Assembly: GCA_041390905.1 (NCBI GenBank)
Contig: JAWKPA010000012.1
Location: forward strand, 992,001 to 1,056,000
DNA: 64,000 nt
DNA from: JACKCD01 sp041390905
GTDB taxonomy: Bacteria > Chloroflexota > Anaerolineae > Promineifilales > Promineifilaceae
Reading direction: 5' to 3'
Positions 16,388 through 24,141 of this stretch are shown here, piece after piece (the stretch's first letter is position 1; each line of letters begins with the position of its first letter). Below the pieces are notes generated by a model. That model had not been told where the DNA came from, searched no databases, and was given only the letters and a program-made list of their open reading frames with translations. The position numbers and the translations under genes were made by a program.

Positions 16388-16758
16388 GGCGCACCCCCGG
16401 CATACCGCTCAACGGCGGGCGAAGTTAACCCCACGTCCCGCGCCAGCCGCGCCAGCAGCACGAGGTCGGCTTCGGGGGCTTCGCGGACGATCATGTTGAG
16501 CAGGGTGTCGAGGAGGAGAGAACGGCCGTTTGTCCCCATTCCGTCCAGCCGCGCTTCTGCCAGAGCCAGGTCGCCATTATCGCCATAGACGGTGGCAACC
16601 ATCAGCAAATAATCTTGCCGATAGGTTTCTTGTAGAACAGCCGGGTTGGCCTCGCTGTATTCCACCGGCCAGGCCACCCAGCCCACATACAGCCCCACCG
16701 CCGCCCCCAAAAGGACTCCTGCGGTTATCCAGCCAACCCAGCGCACCACATTTTTCAT
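16384..16758 (-). CDS. Short membrane-anchored protein, paralogue of the gene downstream
   Basis: 124 residues. A single N-terminal membrane helix (WITAGVLLGAAVGLYVGWVA) is followed by a helical region with YRQDYLLMVATVYGDNGDLA and ADLVLLARLARDVGLTSPAV. It matches the N-terminal half of the protein at 15524-16387 but lacks that protein's linker and C-terminal domain. The ATGA overlap couples their translation, suggesting a complex of two related membrane-tethered helical proteins facing outward. Function unknown. One iterated palindrome encodes its TNGRS. Confidence 0.7.
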   Translation of the reverse strand: MKNVVRWVGWITAGVLLGAAVGLYVGWVAWPVEYSEANPAVLQETYRQDYLLMVATVYGDNGDLALAEARLDGMGTNGRSLLLDTLLNMIVREAPEADLVLLARLARDVGLTSPAVERYAGGAP

Positions 16759-16779
16759 GCCTCAAACAACCCTGTTTTT

Positions 16780-16812
16780 AGAAGTTCAACTTCTCTCAGA
16801 AGTTGAACTTCT
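16780..16812. repeat. AGAAGTTCAACTTCT palindromic repeat, copy 2
   Basis: Same double palindrome as at 3924-3957, with CTC as joiner, lying 22 nt upstream of the 16758 gene start. Confidence 0.88.
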
Positions 16813-16860
16813 GACAAACTCAATCTCCTAATCTCTATTTCCAAAGCCACATACAAAAAT

Positions 16861-16885
16861 AGGGTTGTCCATTTTGGACAACCCT
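16861..16885 (-). terminator. Terminator of tRNA-Leu
   Basis: AGGGTTGTCC and GGACAACCCT form a 10-bp stem 22 nt past the tRNA 3' end on the minus strand, followed by TATTTTTG. Confidence 0.75.
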
Positions 16886-16907
16886 ACTTTAGTTGCTTAT
16901 AATCCAG

Positions 16908-16989
16908 TGCCGAAGGTGGGAATCGAACCCACACTCCCGAAGGAACACGATTTTGAGTCGTGCGCGTCTGCCAGTTCCGCCACTTCGGC
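16908..16989 (-). tRNA. tRNA-Leu (anticodon CAA)
   Basis: 82 nt, minus strand. Acceptor GCCGAAG/CTTCGGC, D-arm GGCGGAACTGGCAGACGC, anticodon arm CACGACTCAAAATCGTG with CAA in the loop, a class II variable arm (TTCCTTCGGGAG) and T-arm GTGGGTTCGATTCCCAC. Discriminator A. CCA is not encoded. Confidence 0.95.
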
Positions 16990-17003
16990 GTGAAGTGGAC
17001 GGG

Positions 17004-17032
17004 AGTATAAAACATACGGATTTTTCTGTCAA
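17004..17032 (-). promoter_or_regulatory. Promoter of tRNA-Leu
   Basis: On the minus strand TTGACA (17032-17027), 17 bp, TATACT (17009-17004), 14 nt upstream of the tRNA. Confidence 0.8.
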
Positions 17033-17048
17033 TGCTTATTTTTTTTCA

Positions 17049-17654
17049 ATGATTATGGATGAAGTAGCGTTAATCGAGCGGGCACAAAAAGGGGACGTGA
17101 CGGCATATAACCGGCTCGTGGTGCAATACCAGGAGCTGGTTTATAACGTGACCTATCGCATCATGGGTGAACCTCAGGGAGCAGAGGATATGACGCAGGA
17201 GGCGTTTATCTCGGCCTATAAAGCACTCAATCGGTTTGATGGCAGCAATTTTAAGGCGTGGCTGCTGCGGATTGCCACCAATGCGTGTTATGACGAACTG
17301 CGGCGGTATAAACGGCGGCCGCAGTCGTCGCTGGATGATTTGACAAGCGAGAATGAGTCGTTTGCCTTTTTGCGTAGCCCGGAGGAGGGGCCGGAGCAGC
17401 ACCAGCAGCGGGTAGAGTTGGTGCGGGCGATTGAGAACTGTTTGCAGGGGCTACCGGACGATCAGCGGATAACGGCCGTTCTCTGCGACGTTGAAGGGTA
17501 CGATTACAGCGAAATTGCCAGTATTACCAAAACATCGCTTGGCACGGTCAAGTCGCGCATGAGCCGCGCCCGCAGCAAGCTGCGCGACTGTTTGCAAGGG
17601 TTTGGGGAACTTTTGCCCCGGCAATATCGTTTAGACAACAACGCTGCGGCGTAA
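17049..17654 (+). CDS. ECF-type RNA polymerase sigma factor
   Basis: About 201 residues; the ATG at 17049 (MIMDEVALIERAQKGD) or the one at 17055 is the start, since the upstream extension of the frame runs through the tRNA-Leu gene. Region 2 includes RIMGEPQGAEDMTQEAFISA and WLLRIATNACYDELRRYKRR. Region 4 has YDYSEIASITKTSLGTVKSR, the helix-turn-helix that reads the -35 box. It redirects RNA polymerase, probably in a surface-stress or similar response. The next gene, 28 bp downstream, looks like its membrane anti-sigma factor. No strong ribosome site is visible. Confidence 0.92.
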   Translation: MIMDEVALIERAQKGDVTAYNRLVVQYQELVYNVTYRIMGEPQGAEDMTQEAFISAYKALNRFDGSNFKAWLLRIATNACYDELRRYKRRPQSSLDDLTSENESFAFLRSPEEGPEQHQQRVELVRAIENCLQGLPDDQRITAVLCDVEGYDYSEIASITKTSLGTVKSRMSRARSKLRDCLQGFGELLPRQYRLDNNAAA

Positions 17655-17682
17655 TGGTATCAAAAACCTGTGGGCATAAAGC

Positions 17683-18507
17683 ATGTTTGATTTTGTACGT
17701 AACCTAACGAAATCGGCCGAGGAAAAGCAGCAAGAGCTGCTGGCGGCCTACATAGATGATGCACTGCCCGCCACCGAGCGGCGGCAGTTTGAGGCACAGC
17801 TGGCACAAAACGAGGCTCTGGCGGCACAAGTGCGGCAGCAGCAGCTGATTAAGCAGCGGTTGAACGCCATGCCGCGCCGCCGCGTGCCGCGAAGCTTTGC
17901 CCTTGACCCGGCGGTATATGGCAAACCTACGCCCAAGCCGTTGTTCCAGTTTTACCCGGTGCTGCAAACGGCGACGGTGCTGGCGGCTCTGGTGCTGATG
18001 TTTTTGGTCGGGCTGGAGCAATTTGGTGGGGCAGCGCAGCCGGCCGCTTCAGAAGCCCCAGTGGCGATGGTGGAGGAGTCGGCGGAAACGGCCGTTATGT
18101 CGGCGGCCGAAGAAGCTGCCCCGGCAGGGGCCGAAATGGCGGTGGCTGAAGATAGTGTTGCTAATTCAGCCGCAGCCGATGAAGCGGCTCCAGAAGAACC
18201 GGCGCAAGGGTTTGCCGCCCCGGCCGCCGAGGGTGAAGCAGTACCAACGGTTGCTAGTATCCCGCGTGCCGACGAAGCGGCGGAAGAGATGCGGGCGGCT
18301 TCGGCAGAAACGGCCGTTTCTGCCGAAGAACAGCTTGCCCAAAGCACAGAAGCATATGCCGCCACCGTGGAAGCACCCGTTTCAGAAGTGGAACAAACGG
18401 CCGTTGAACCCACCCAATCTCCCTTGCGTGGCCTGCAAATCGGCCTCGCCCTCACCTTTGTCATCCTGCTTATCTTGACCCTCCTGGTGCGCCAGCGGGT
18501 TCGGTAA
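17683..18507 (+). CDS. Putative transmembrane anti-sigma factor
   Basis: 274 residues. The N-terminal cytoplasmic part (about 1-60) has LLAAYIDDALPATERRQFEA, the acidic helix seen in zinc-finger-type anti-sigma domains, but no HxxxCxxC. A membrane helix (about 90-111) is followed by an Ala/Glu-rich low-complexity stretch of about 130 residues, with three ETAV/TAV blocks contributed by iterated palindromes, and a second membrane helix near the C terminus ending in a basic tail. Position behind an ECF sigma gene is the main reason for the call. It would hold the sigma factor at the membrane until released. Confidence 0.75.
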   Translation: MFDFVRNLTKSAEEKQQELLAAYIDDALPATERRQFEAQLAQNEALAAQVRQQQLIKQRLNAMPRRRVPRSFALDPAVYGKPTPKPLFQFYPVLQTATVLAALVLMFLVGLEQFGGAAQPAASEAPVAMVEESAETAVMSAAEEAAPAGAEMAVAEDSVANSAAADEAAPEEPAQGFAAPAAEGEAVPTVASIPRADEAAEEMRAASAETAVSAEEQLAQSTEAYAATVEAPVSEVEQTAVEPTQSPLRGLQIGLALTFVILLILTLLVRQRVR

Positions 18508-18572
18508 TCGGTGATCAGTAATCGGTAATCAGTACAGGTCACTAATTACTGTTTACCGATTACTGATTACTT
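18504..18572. repeat. GTAATCGGTAATCAGT inverted repeat, copy 1
   Basis: GTAATCGGTGATCAGTAATC-type units facing TTTACCGATTACTGATTAC. A second copy at 23326-23388 spans the GT-C gene stop and the stop of a hypothetical membrane gene. Confidence 0.85.
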
Positions 18573-18577
18573 TCTTC

Positions 18578-19099
18578 ATGAACACAGCCCCCGACCACAT
18601 CCAATTTTGCGTTCGCTGTGGTGCGCCAATGGCGACGCGGCTGGTGGGCGATAAGCTGCGCCGGGCGTGTACGGCGTGTGATTCTGTCCACTTTACCGAC
18701 CCAAAAGTGGGGGTGGGGGTGTTTGTGCTGGACGGGGCGGGGCGGGTGCTGCTGGTGCGGCGGGTGATGAACCCGGAGCGGGGAAAGTGGAGTATCCCGG
18801 CGGGCTTTCTGGACCAGGGGGAGGATCCGGCGGAAACGGCCGTTCGTGAAGCCCACGAGGAAACAGGTCTTGAGGTGGTTATTGACGGGTTGGTAGATGT
18901 TTACCACAACCCGCCTGGCGAGGGGGGCGCATCCATCTTCATTCTCTACCGCGCCCACACGGTAGGCGGTACGCTGCAAGCGGGGGATGACGCCGACGGG
19001 GCGGGCTTTTTTGCCCGCGATGCGCTGCCCGAACTGGCCTTTATCAGCACACGAGACAGCATCCAGCGGCTTTGGCCGCAGACTAAACCAGACCGTTGA
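18578..19099 (+). CDS. Nudix hydrolase with zinc ribbon (NudC-like)
   Basis: 173 residues. The N terminus has a zinc ribbon: CVRCG (Cys11, Cys14) and CTAC (Cys31, Cys34), as in NADH pyrophosphatase-like Nudix proteins. The Nudix box runs from GFLDQGEDPAETAVREAHEE to TGL, fitting Gx5Ex7REUxEExGU. It hydrolyses a nucleoside diphosphate linked to another group; NAD(H) or a nucleotide sugar is plausible, but the substrate cannot be read from sequence. An iterated palindrome supplies ETAV within the box itself. It follows the sigma/anti-sigma pair after a dispersed repeat and is probably a separate unit. Confidence 0.9.
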   Translation: MNTAPDHIQFCVRCGAPMATRLVGDKLRRACTACDSVHFTDPKVGVGVFVLDGAGRVLLVRRVMNPERGKWSIPAGFLDQGEDPAETAVREAHEETGLEVVIDGLVDVYHNPPGEGGASIFILYRAHTVGGTLQAGDDADGAGFFARDALPELAFISTRDSIQRLWPQTKPDR

Positions 19100-19113
19100 A
19101 CCTATTGTTGCGC

Positions 19114-19530
19114 CTATACGTCTTCCCAGTCAGTGGCGTTGGGCCAATCCACAACGGCATGGCGCTGGACGACGAGCAAACAGCCGTTTTCCTCGCGCAA
19201 GCCAATACTGCTCAAATCCCACCATTCAACGTTGCCCGCCAGCGTTTGGCCGGAGCGCAGCTGTAGTTCAACTGGGGTGTTGTTTCGCATGGCTTCGGCC
19301 ACATAAAAGGTGAGAAATTTGCGCGGGCGGGCGTTGTGCCACTCGAATTCCTCTAACGGCCGTTTGTAATAATCCGCCAATTTGGCAATCAACGCCTCAT
19401 CCCGAATCGGGCGGTAAGCCGTTTCCGCCGTCATAATCCCCTTTTCCACGCCAATCGCCTCATAAATGGCGTTTGGATGCTCCCCGCCGTTGATTGCCCG
19501 TAAATAGCGCAGGTGGTCAGACAAACTCAT
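19114..19530 (-). CDS. Small protein with C-terminal Sm/Hfq-like domain
   Basis: 138 residues. The N-terminal half (about 1-65) is helical, with LSDHLRYLRAINGG and ALIAKLADYYKRPLEEFEW, resembling a degenerate helix-turn-helix. The C-terminal half (about 73-130) follows the Hfq/Sm pattern: a helix FYVAEAMRNNTPV, a strand with ELQLRSGQTLAGNVEWWDLS (Hfq has xLxxGxxLxGxIxxFD), then LLVVQRHAVVDW, where Hfq has (Y)KHAI. Hfq-type rings bind U/A-rich RNA. The start overlaps the upstream XRE-Sm gene by 4 nt (ATGA). I infer an RNA-binding partner of that protein. Fold identity needs structure prediction. Confidence 0.65.
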   Translation of the reverse strand: MSLSDHLRYLRAINGGEHPNAIYEAIGVEKGIMTAETAYRPIRDEALIAKLADYYKRPLEEFEWHNARPRKFLTFYVAEAMRNNTPVELQLRSGQTLAGNVEWWDLSSIGLREENGCLLVVQRHAVVDWPNATDWEDV

Positions 19531-20291
19531 GCGGCCTCCACGGCGTAATAGGCCAACGCCATCTTGTTCAGCACTATTTCCTGCCCATCCCGCTGCCGAA
19601 TGTTAATGTTGTAGGGCGAAAATCCAAGCACTTGCCCCGTAAACACCTTGTCGTTGAGAAAAGTAAAGGTGACAAACTCTCCGGCTTCAACCCGCTCTTG
19701 CAAATAGTTATTTTCAAACTCATCAACGCTTTCGGGCAGGTGGGCACGTTTGCGGCGGGTATCCGGTGGCCGCAGGCTCAATTCTGCCCTGTTTTCTTTC
19801 CAAAGCTGCATATAACGGCCGTTTATCCCCCGCGCCTCAAAATAAGAAAGCTCCTCCAGCGGTTTGCCCAGCTCGGCAACAACGGCCGTTTCCTCCACCC
19901 CCAACTTAGCCCACAATGTCCGCAAATGTTCCAGTTGCCCCGGCCGCACCGTACCCGGCTCCCGGTCTTTTGACAACCGCTTTTGTTTCCTGGGTTTGTC
20001 CTGCCTGGTTGGAGCCTTGTCTGTTTCCACAGGCTGCTCCACCACCGTTGGCGCAGCCTGTTCTGGCGGCGGTGGCGCAGGTGGGCTTGCTTTGGTTGGC
20101 GGATCAGACTGAATTTTGATTTCACTCGCATCCACATACAAAGCCTTTGCCAGCCGGTTCAAATCAGACAGCCGGATTGGTTCACCCCGTTCATAGGCAT
20201 ACAAACTGTTTGGCTGGATCCCGGCCTTGCTGGCTAACTGTTTTACGCTCATCCCCCGCCGCTTACGCAGCTCCCATAAATTTTCTGCCAT
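19527..20291 (-). CDS. XRE-family HTH protein fused to a Sm/Hfq-like domain
   Basis: 254 residues. Residues 1-60 are a clear XRE helix-turn-helix (LRKRRGMSVKQLASKAGIQP, NSLYAYERGEPIRLSDLNRL). A Pro/Ala- then Lys/Arg-rich linker (about 65-110) is followed by a helical domain with GQLEHLRTLWAKLGVEE. The C terminus (about 192-254) has an Hfq/Sm-like pattern: ENNYLQERVEAGEFV, then FTFLNDKVFTGQVLGFSPYN and IVLNKMALAYYAV. The same kind of C-terminal domain occurs in the overlapping next gene. A DNA-binding domain joined to a likely RNA-binding Sm fold suggests a regulator acting on both nucleic acids, or a transcription factor using the Sm fold to oligomerise. Confidence 0.7.
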   Translation of the reverse strand: MAENLWELRKRRGMSVKQLASKAGIQPNSLYAYERGEPIRLSDLNRLAKALYVDASEIKIQSDPPTKASPPAPPPPEQAAPTVVEQPVETDKAPTRQDKPRKQKRLSKDREPGTVRPGQLEHLRTLWAKLGVEETAVVAELGKPLEELSYFEARGINGRYMQLWKENRAELSLRPPDTRRKRAHLPESVDEFENNYLQERVEAGEFVTFTFLNDKVFTGQVLGFSPYNINIRQRDGQEIVLNKMALAYYAVEAA

Positions 20292-20322
20292 TCTGCTTCA
20301 CCCTTTCTCTTAAATGGTTGTT

Positions 20323-20470
20323 CTCTAGGCACTTGTCGGAAGAGTCTGAATAGATGCGCCGATGACGCGGATTTATAGGGATAAACACGGATTTTTCTTT
20401 TTATCTGCGAAAATCCGCTCCGATCCGCGTTATCCGTGCATCCATTTTCTTTTTCCGGCAGGCTACTAGC
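20323..20470. repeat. CGGATTT/ATCCGCG element, copy 1 (about 150 bp)
   Basis: Ends resemble CTAGGCACTTGTCGGAAGAG on the left and CCGGCAGGCTACTAGC on the right, imperfect inverted repeats. The interior has GACGCGGATTTATAGGG facing GAAAATCCGCTCCGATCCGC. It matches 48535-48684 in inverted orientation over nearly its full length. It fills most of the gap between the XRE-Sm gene and xth. Confidence 0.85.
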
Positions 20471-20578
20471 GAGGCTTGAACCCTCGATGACGAACCAACC
20501 CAAAAACTTTTCTCTCATATTAAACCATAGCTGCAATGGATTTTCAAAACGGCCGTTTTTGCTGGTACAATCCCACCC

Positions 20579-21349
20579 ATGCAAACCCTCTACAGTTGGA
20601 ACGTCAACGGGCTGCGGGCAGCCCAGCGCAAAGGCTTTCTCGATTGGCTCCACGCCACCCAGCCCGATATCTTGTCCGTGCAGGAAACCAAATGCCACCC
20701 CGACCAGCTTGACGATACCCTGCGCCAGCCAGACGGCTACCACACCTACTGGGCCAGTGCCGAGAAAAAAGGGTACAGCGGCGTGGCACTCTACAGCAAA
20801 ACCGAGCCGTTGTCGGTGCAAATTGGGCTGGGCGTGGCCGATTATGACCGCGAAGGGCGCACTATCGTCGCCGAATACCCCGATTTTGTATTTATCGGTG
20901 CCTACTTTCCCAACGGCGGCCGCGACCACAGCCGTGTGCCGTTTAAAATGGCATACAAGGCCGACTTCCTCGCCTTTTGCAACGAGCTGAGAACGGCCGG
21001 AAAACCAGTCATCTTTTGTGGCGATGTCAACACCTCGCACCAGGAAATTGATTTAGCCCGGCCGCGCCAAAACCAAAAAACCACTGGCTTTCTGCCTGAA
21101 GAGCGCGTCTGGGTTGATAAACTGATCGCGGCCGGCTACGTGGACAGCTTTCGCCACTTTTACCCGAAACAAGCCGGAGCCTATAGCTGGTGGTCCAACA
21201 TCGGCCAGGCGCGTGCCAAAAATGTTGGCTGGCGGCTCGACTACTTTTTTGTCAGCAGTGATTTAACCAACCATCTGCACACGGCAGCCATTCACCCTGA
21301 TGTGTTAGGGTCAGATCATTGCCCGGTTTCGCTGGTTTTAGACAAGTAA
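20579..21349 (+). CDS. xth: Exodeoxyribonuclease III / AP endonuclease
   Basis: 256 residues, the usual length of the ExoIII/ExoA family. Metal-binding and catalytic motifs are all visible: LYSWNVNGLRAA (Asn), LSVQETKCH (Glu), GDVNTSHQEIDL (Asp-x-Asn), WWSNIGQARAKNVGWRLDYF (WR.DY) and GSDHCPVSL (final Asp-His). The enzyme cuts DNA at abasic sites and degrades 3' ends during base-excision repair. An iterated palindrome lies about 30 bp before the ATG. With mutL, this window holds two independent repair genes, though they are not linked in an operon. Confidence 0.95.
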   Translation: MQTLYSWNVNGLRAAQRKGFLDWLHATQPDILSVQETKCHPDQLDDTLRQPDGYHTYWASAEKKGYSGVALYSKTEPLSVQIGLGVADYDREGRTIVAEYPDFVFIGAYFPNGGRDHSRVPFKMAYKADFLAFCNELRTAGKPVIFCGDVNTSHQEIDLARPRQNQKTTGFLPEERVWVDKLIAAGYVDSFRHFYPKQAGAYSWWSNIGQARAKNVGWRLDYFFVSSDLTNHLHTAAIHPDVLGSDHCPVSLVLDK

Positions 21350-21402
21350 CAGGTGGCAACGGGCAAACCTTGCCACCTGCTACTTGTTACCTGCTCACCC
21401 AA

Positions 21403-23340
21403 ATGGCAAACAGAAAACAAGACATTTTGTGGTTAACGCTCATCTTGCTGGCCGCAGTTGTGGCGCGGCTGGGCTGGCCGGGGCTAACCGAGTTCAAGGC
21501 CGACGAGGCGCGGCTGCTGGCGTTGTCGCTGGAAATGGCAAACGGCGGTGGGCTGGCACTGCGCGGCATCAGCAGTTCCGTGGGCTTCCCCAACTTTCCC
21601 ATGAGCGTCTGGCTTTACGCTCTGCCATCGCTGTTCACCAGCCACCCCTATGCTGCCACGCTGTTTACCGGGCTGCTCAGTACGCTGGCAGTGCCGGGGT
21701 GCTATTGGTTGGTGCAGCGGTATTGGGGGACGCGGGCGGGGCTGCTGGTTGCCTTGCTGCTGGCACTTAACCCATGGGCCATTTTGTATTCGCGCAAAAT
21801 CTGGGCGCAAAATTTGCTGCCGCTGTTTGTGGTGGGGTGGGCCATCAGCGGGGTGCTGGCGTTTGTGGAGGGGCGGCGGCGGTGGCTGTGGCTGCATTTG
21901 CTGCTGCTGGCGGTGGCGGTACAAATTCATCTAGCGGCGGTGGCATTGCTGCTGCCAACGGCCGTTTATCTCATTTATTTCCGCCGTCGCATCCATTGGC
22001 AAGATGTGGTGGTGGGTGGGGTGCTGGGGTTGTTAACGGCCGTTCCTTTTTTGGTCTATCTATGGCAAAGTGGGGCGTTGGGTGTGGGGAGTGGCGGTGT
22101 ACCTGTTAGTGAGGAAGGGCTGGCGGCGTTGCGCTATATGTGGCTGCTGGCGACGGGACGGGAGGTTTATTCGCTGGCGGGGCCAGAGGCGTTTTTAACC
22201 TTTGTCCAAAAAATACCCGATGTGGGCAGCATTCACCTGCTGTGGACGATTTTCCTGCTGCTGGGGCTGGTGGCATTGGTTAAGCCCGTTCGGGAGCGTG
22301 AGGCCACACCCCGCAGTGAGGTGAGCCTGATGTTGCTGCTGTGGCTGGTGCTGCCACCGCTGTTTTTTCTCTTTTGGCGGCGTTCGCCCATTTTTACCCA
22401 CTACTTCATCAGCCAACTGCCCGTGCTGGCAATGACGATGGGGATTGGGGTGGGGTGGCTGCTGAAAAAAAGCTGGATGCAGCCGGGGACAAAAACGGCC
22501 GTTATTGCCGCTGTCGTTGTCACCTCCCTGGTGCAACTATACGTTTGGCTCACGCTGCTCTTTTTTGTAGGCCGCAACGCCACCCCCGGTGGCTTTGGCG
22601 TGCCGCTGGCGCGGCAGTTGGCGGCGGTGGAGGCGGCCAAGACGATGATGGCGCAAACGGGAGCCAGCGAGGTGCTGGTGGCCGGGGTGGGGGAATCCCC
22701 CCGGCTGGCGGAGTTCCCGGCGGTGTATGACACGCTGCTGTGGGGGGTGGCGCACCGCTTTGTGGATGTGCAAACCTCGGCGGTGTTCCCGGCAAAAACG
22801 GCCGTTATCCTCCACGACAACACCATAGACAGCCTGTATTTATCGCAAGCGCAAACCGAGGAGACGATCCCGCTGCGAACGGGCGAGCCGCCGCTGCGGG
22901 TGCTGCTGCTGCCGGGCGGCAGTGCGCCCGCGCCGCAGGTGGCAATGGAGCCGGTGCCGATCTGGACGAACTGGGCGAGTTTGGCGGGGTATAGTGGGCC
23001 GGAAGTGGGGGCAGAGGGGGGAGAAACGGCCGTTTGGCAGCTCCATTGGCACACCGGAGCCAATCCCGACCCCGCCGACTACCACTTTTTTAACCATTTG
23101 CTCGACGGTAGCGGCCAACGGGTGGCGCAGGCCGACGGGGTGCTCTTTGCCCCCAGCCAGTGGCGCGATGGGGATGTGGTGGTGAGCCGCTTTGAACTGC
23201 CCTGGTCGCCCACCCTCACGCCGCCGCTGATCATGCGCATCGGCATCTATCGCTACCCGTCGCTGGAAAATGTGCCTGTTTTTGACGTGGCGGGGAACCC
23301 GTCGGCGGACGCTGTGGAGTTGGTAATTGGTAATCAGTAA
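21403..23340 (+). CDS. Membrane GT-C family glycosyltransferase (ArnT/PMT-like)
   Basis: 645 residues from the ATG at 21403; upstream codons in frame overlap xth and are unlikely. The N-terminal two thirds are hydrophobic with about ten membrane helices. The first extracytoplasmic loop has FKADEARLLALSLEM, the acidic pair expected in GT-C enzymes, and ALNPWAILYSRKIWAQNLLP, a typical PMT/ArnT segment. The C-terminal ~230 residues form a soluble domain after the last helix. GT-C enzymes move sugars from lipid-linked donors outside the membrane; the donor and acceptor are unknown. Five iterated palindromes lie inside, and its stop lies within a dispersed repeat. Confidence 0.85.
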   Translation: MANRKQDILWLTLILLAAVVARLGWPGLTEFKADEARLLALSLEMANGGGLALRGISSSVGFPNFPMSVWLYALPSLFTSHPYAATLFTGLLSTLAVPGCYWLVQRYWGTRAGLLVALLLALNPWAILYSRKIWAQNLLPLFVVGWAISGVLAFVEGRRRWLWLHLLLLAVAVQIHLAAVALLLPTAVYLIYFRRRIHWQDVVVGGVLGLLTAVPFLVYLWQSGALGVGSGGVPVSEEGLAALRYMWLLATGREVYSLAGPEAFLTFVQKIPDVGSIHLLWTIFLLLGLVALVKPVREREATPRSEVSLMLLLWLVLPPLFFLFWRRSPIFTHYFISQLPVLAMTMGIGVGWLLKKSWMQPGTKTAVIAAVVVTSLVQLYVWLTLLFFVGRNATPGGFGVPLARQLAAVEAAKTMMAQTGASEVLVAGVGESPRLAEFPAVYDTLLWGVAHRFVDVQTSAVFPAKTAVILHDNTIDSLYLSQAQTEETIPLRTGEPPLRVLLLPGGSAPAPQVAMEPVPIWTNWASLAGYSGPEVGAEGGETAVWQLHWHTGANPDPADYHFFNHLLDGSGQRVAQADGVLFAPSQWRDGDVVVSRFELPWSPTLTPPLIMRIGIYRYPSLENVPVFDVAGNPSADAVELVIGNQ

Positions 23341-23388
23341 TCAGTTATCGGTTATCAGTCACACCGACTACCGATTACTGAATACTGG
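23326..23388. repeat. GTAATCGGTAATCAGT inverted repeat, copy 2
   Basis: GGTAATCAGTAATCAGTTATC facing ACTACCGATTACTGAATACT. It ends both neighbouring convergent genes: the GT-C stop is at 23340 and the minus-strand gene stops at 23355. Confidence 0.85.
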
Positions 23389-24071
23389 ATCGTGTGAAAA
23401 ACGGCCGTTAAATCCCCCTCATCGGCAAACGAAAAATAGACGGTGCGGTGGCGCGGTGGTGGCTCTTTTTGGTTGTCGGGAACAAAGTAGAGCTTGCCAT
23501 AGTCGGCAAACGCTGGCCCCCAGTTGAGGGCAAAGGTGATTGCCAGCGACCGCTTGGGGGTGGAGCCAAACGCCAGCCACCCAATTTCTACTTTTTGAAT
23601 GGTGTCGGCGTTGAAAAACTGGTAGAGATACCGCTTTGGCACCTGCTCCACCATGATGATGTGTTCCCCCAATGGCACAAACCAATAGTCAGCCGGAGCC
23701 AGCAGCACCGTTGCTTCGCGGTCGTTGAGGCTAAAGGTGCCGGTGGCCCACAGCTTGACGCGCCGGTTGGCAAGCAGCGGCGGTACGGGGTCGGGCGACG
23801 GGGCGGGGTCGGCGACAAAGCTTTTGTAGCTGCGTCGTTTGGCGTGGCGGTAGACAAGCTGGGTGAGTAGCGACAGGGTGGCGAACAGGATGAACAGGGG
23901 GAGGGGCCAGCCGCGTACGAGGGAAACGGCCGTTAACAGCAGCGGAATTCCCTTTACCCACCGACTCAACGGCACGCCCAGCACCCGCCGCAGCGTACTC
24001 CAGTAGGTATAGAAATAGAGGCGGCTGAGGCCGATGAGAAGGGTTTGGCGAAGGGGTGAGAGGGTGTGCAT
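23355..24071 (-). CDS. Hypothetical two-helix membrane protein
   Basis: 238 residues. After a short basic N terminus (LIGLSRLYFYTYWSTLRRVL) come two membrane helices (about 38-70: GIPLLLTAVSLV and LPLFILFATLSLLTQLVY), then a soluble C-terminal domain of about 150 residues with VKLWATGTFSLNDREATVLL and TPKRSLAITFALNWGPAF. The final residues (HTIQYSVIGSRCD) are encoded by the GTAATCGG repeat, so the natural end may be lost. No family recognised and no catalytic motif. A role at the inner face of the membrane is the most that can be said. Confidence 0.65.
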   Translation of the reverse strand: MHTLSPLRQTLLIGLSRLYFYTYWSTLRRVLGVPLSRWVKGIPLLLTAVSLVRGWPLPLFILFATLSLLTQLVYRHAKRRSYKSFVADPAPSPDPVPPLLANRRVKLWATGTFSLNDREATVLLAPADYWFVPLGEHIIMVEQVPKRYLYQFFNADTIQKVEIGWLAFGSTPKRSLAITFALNWGPAFADYGKLYFVPDNQKEPPPRHRTVYFSFADEGDLTAVFHTIQYSVIGSRCD

Positions 24072-24077
24072 AAAAGA

Positions 24078-24141
24078 GAGAATTGGGGATTGGGGATTGG
24101 AGATTGTGAACCTTCAACAATCTCCAATCTCCAATCTCCAC
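24078..24141. repeat. GGAGATTGG inverted repeat, copy 3
   Basis: AATTGGGGATTGGGGATTGG and AGATTG, loop TGAACCTTCA, then CAATCTCCAATCTCCAATCT. The loop GAACCTTCA/TGAAGGTTC is shared with the copies at 24958, 28469, 31498 and 63777. Confidence 0.9.

Noticed and set aside
16893..17048. Extended N terminus of the sigma factor
   Set aside because: The extra 52 codons run through the tRNA-Leu gene on the other strand and lack sigma homology; the ATG at 17049 starts the family-like sequence.
18578..18979. Minus-strand frame opposite the Nudix gene
   Set aside because: The plus strand has the complete Nudix box and zinc ribbon; the antisense frame has no motif.
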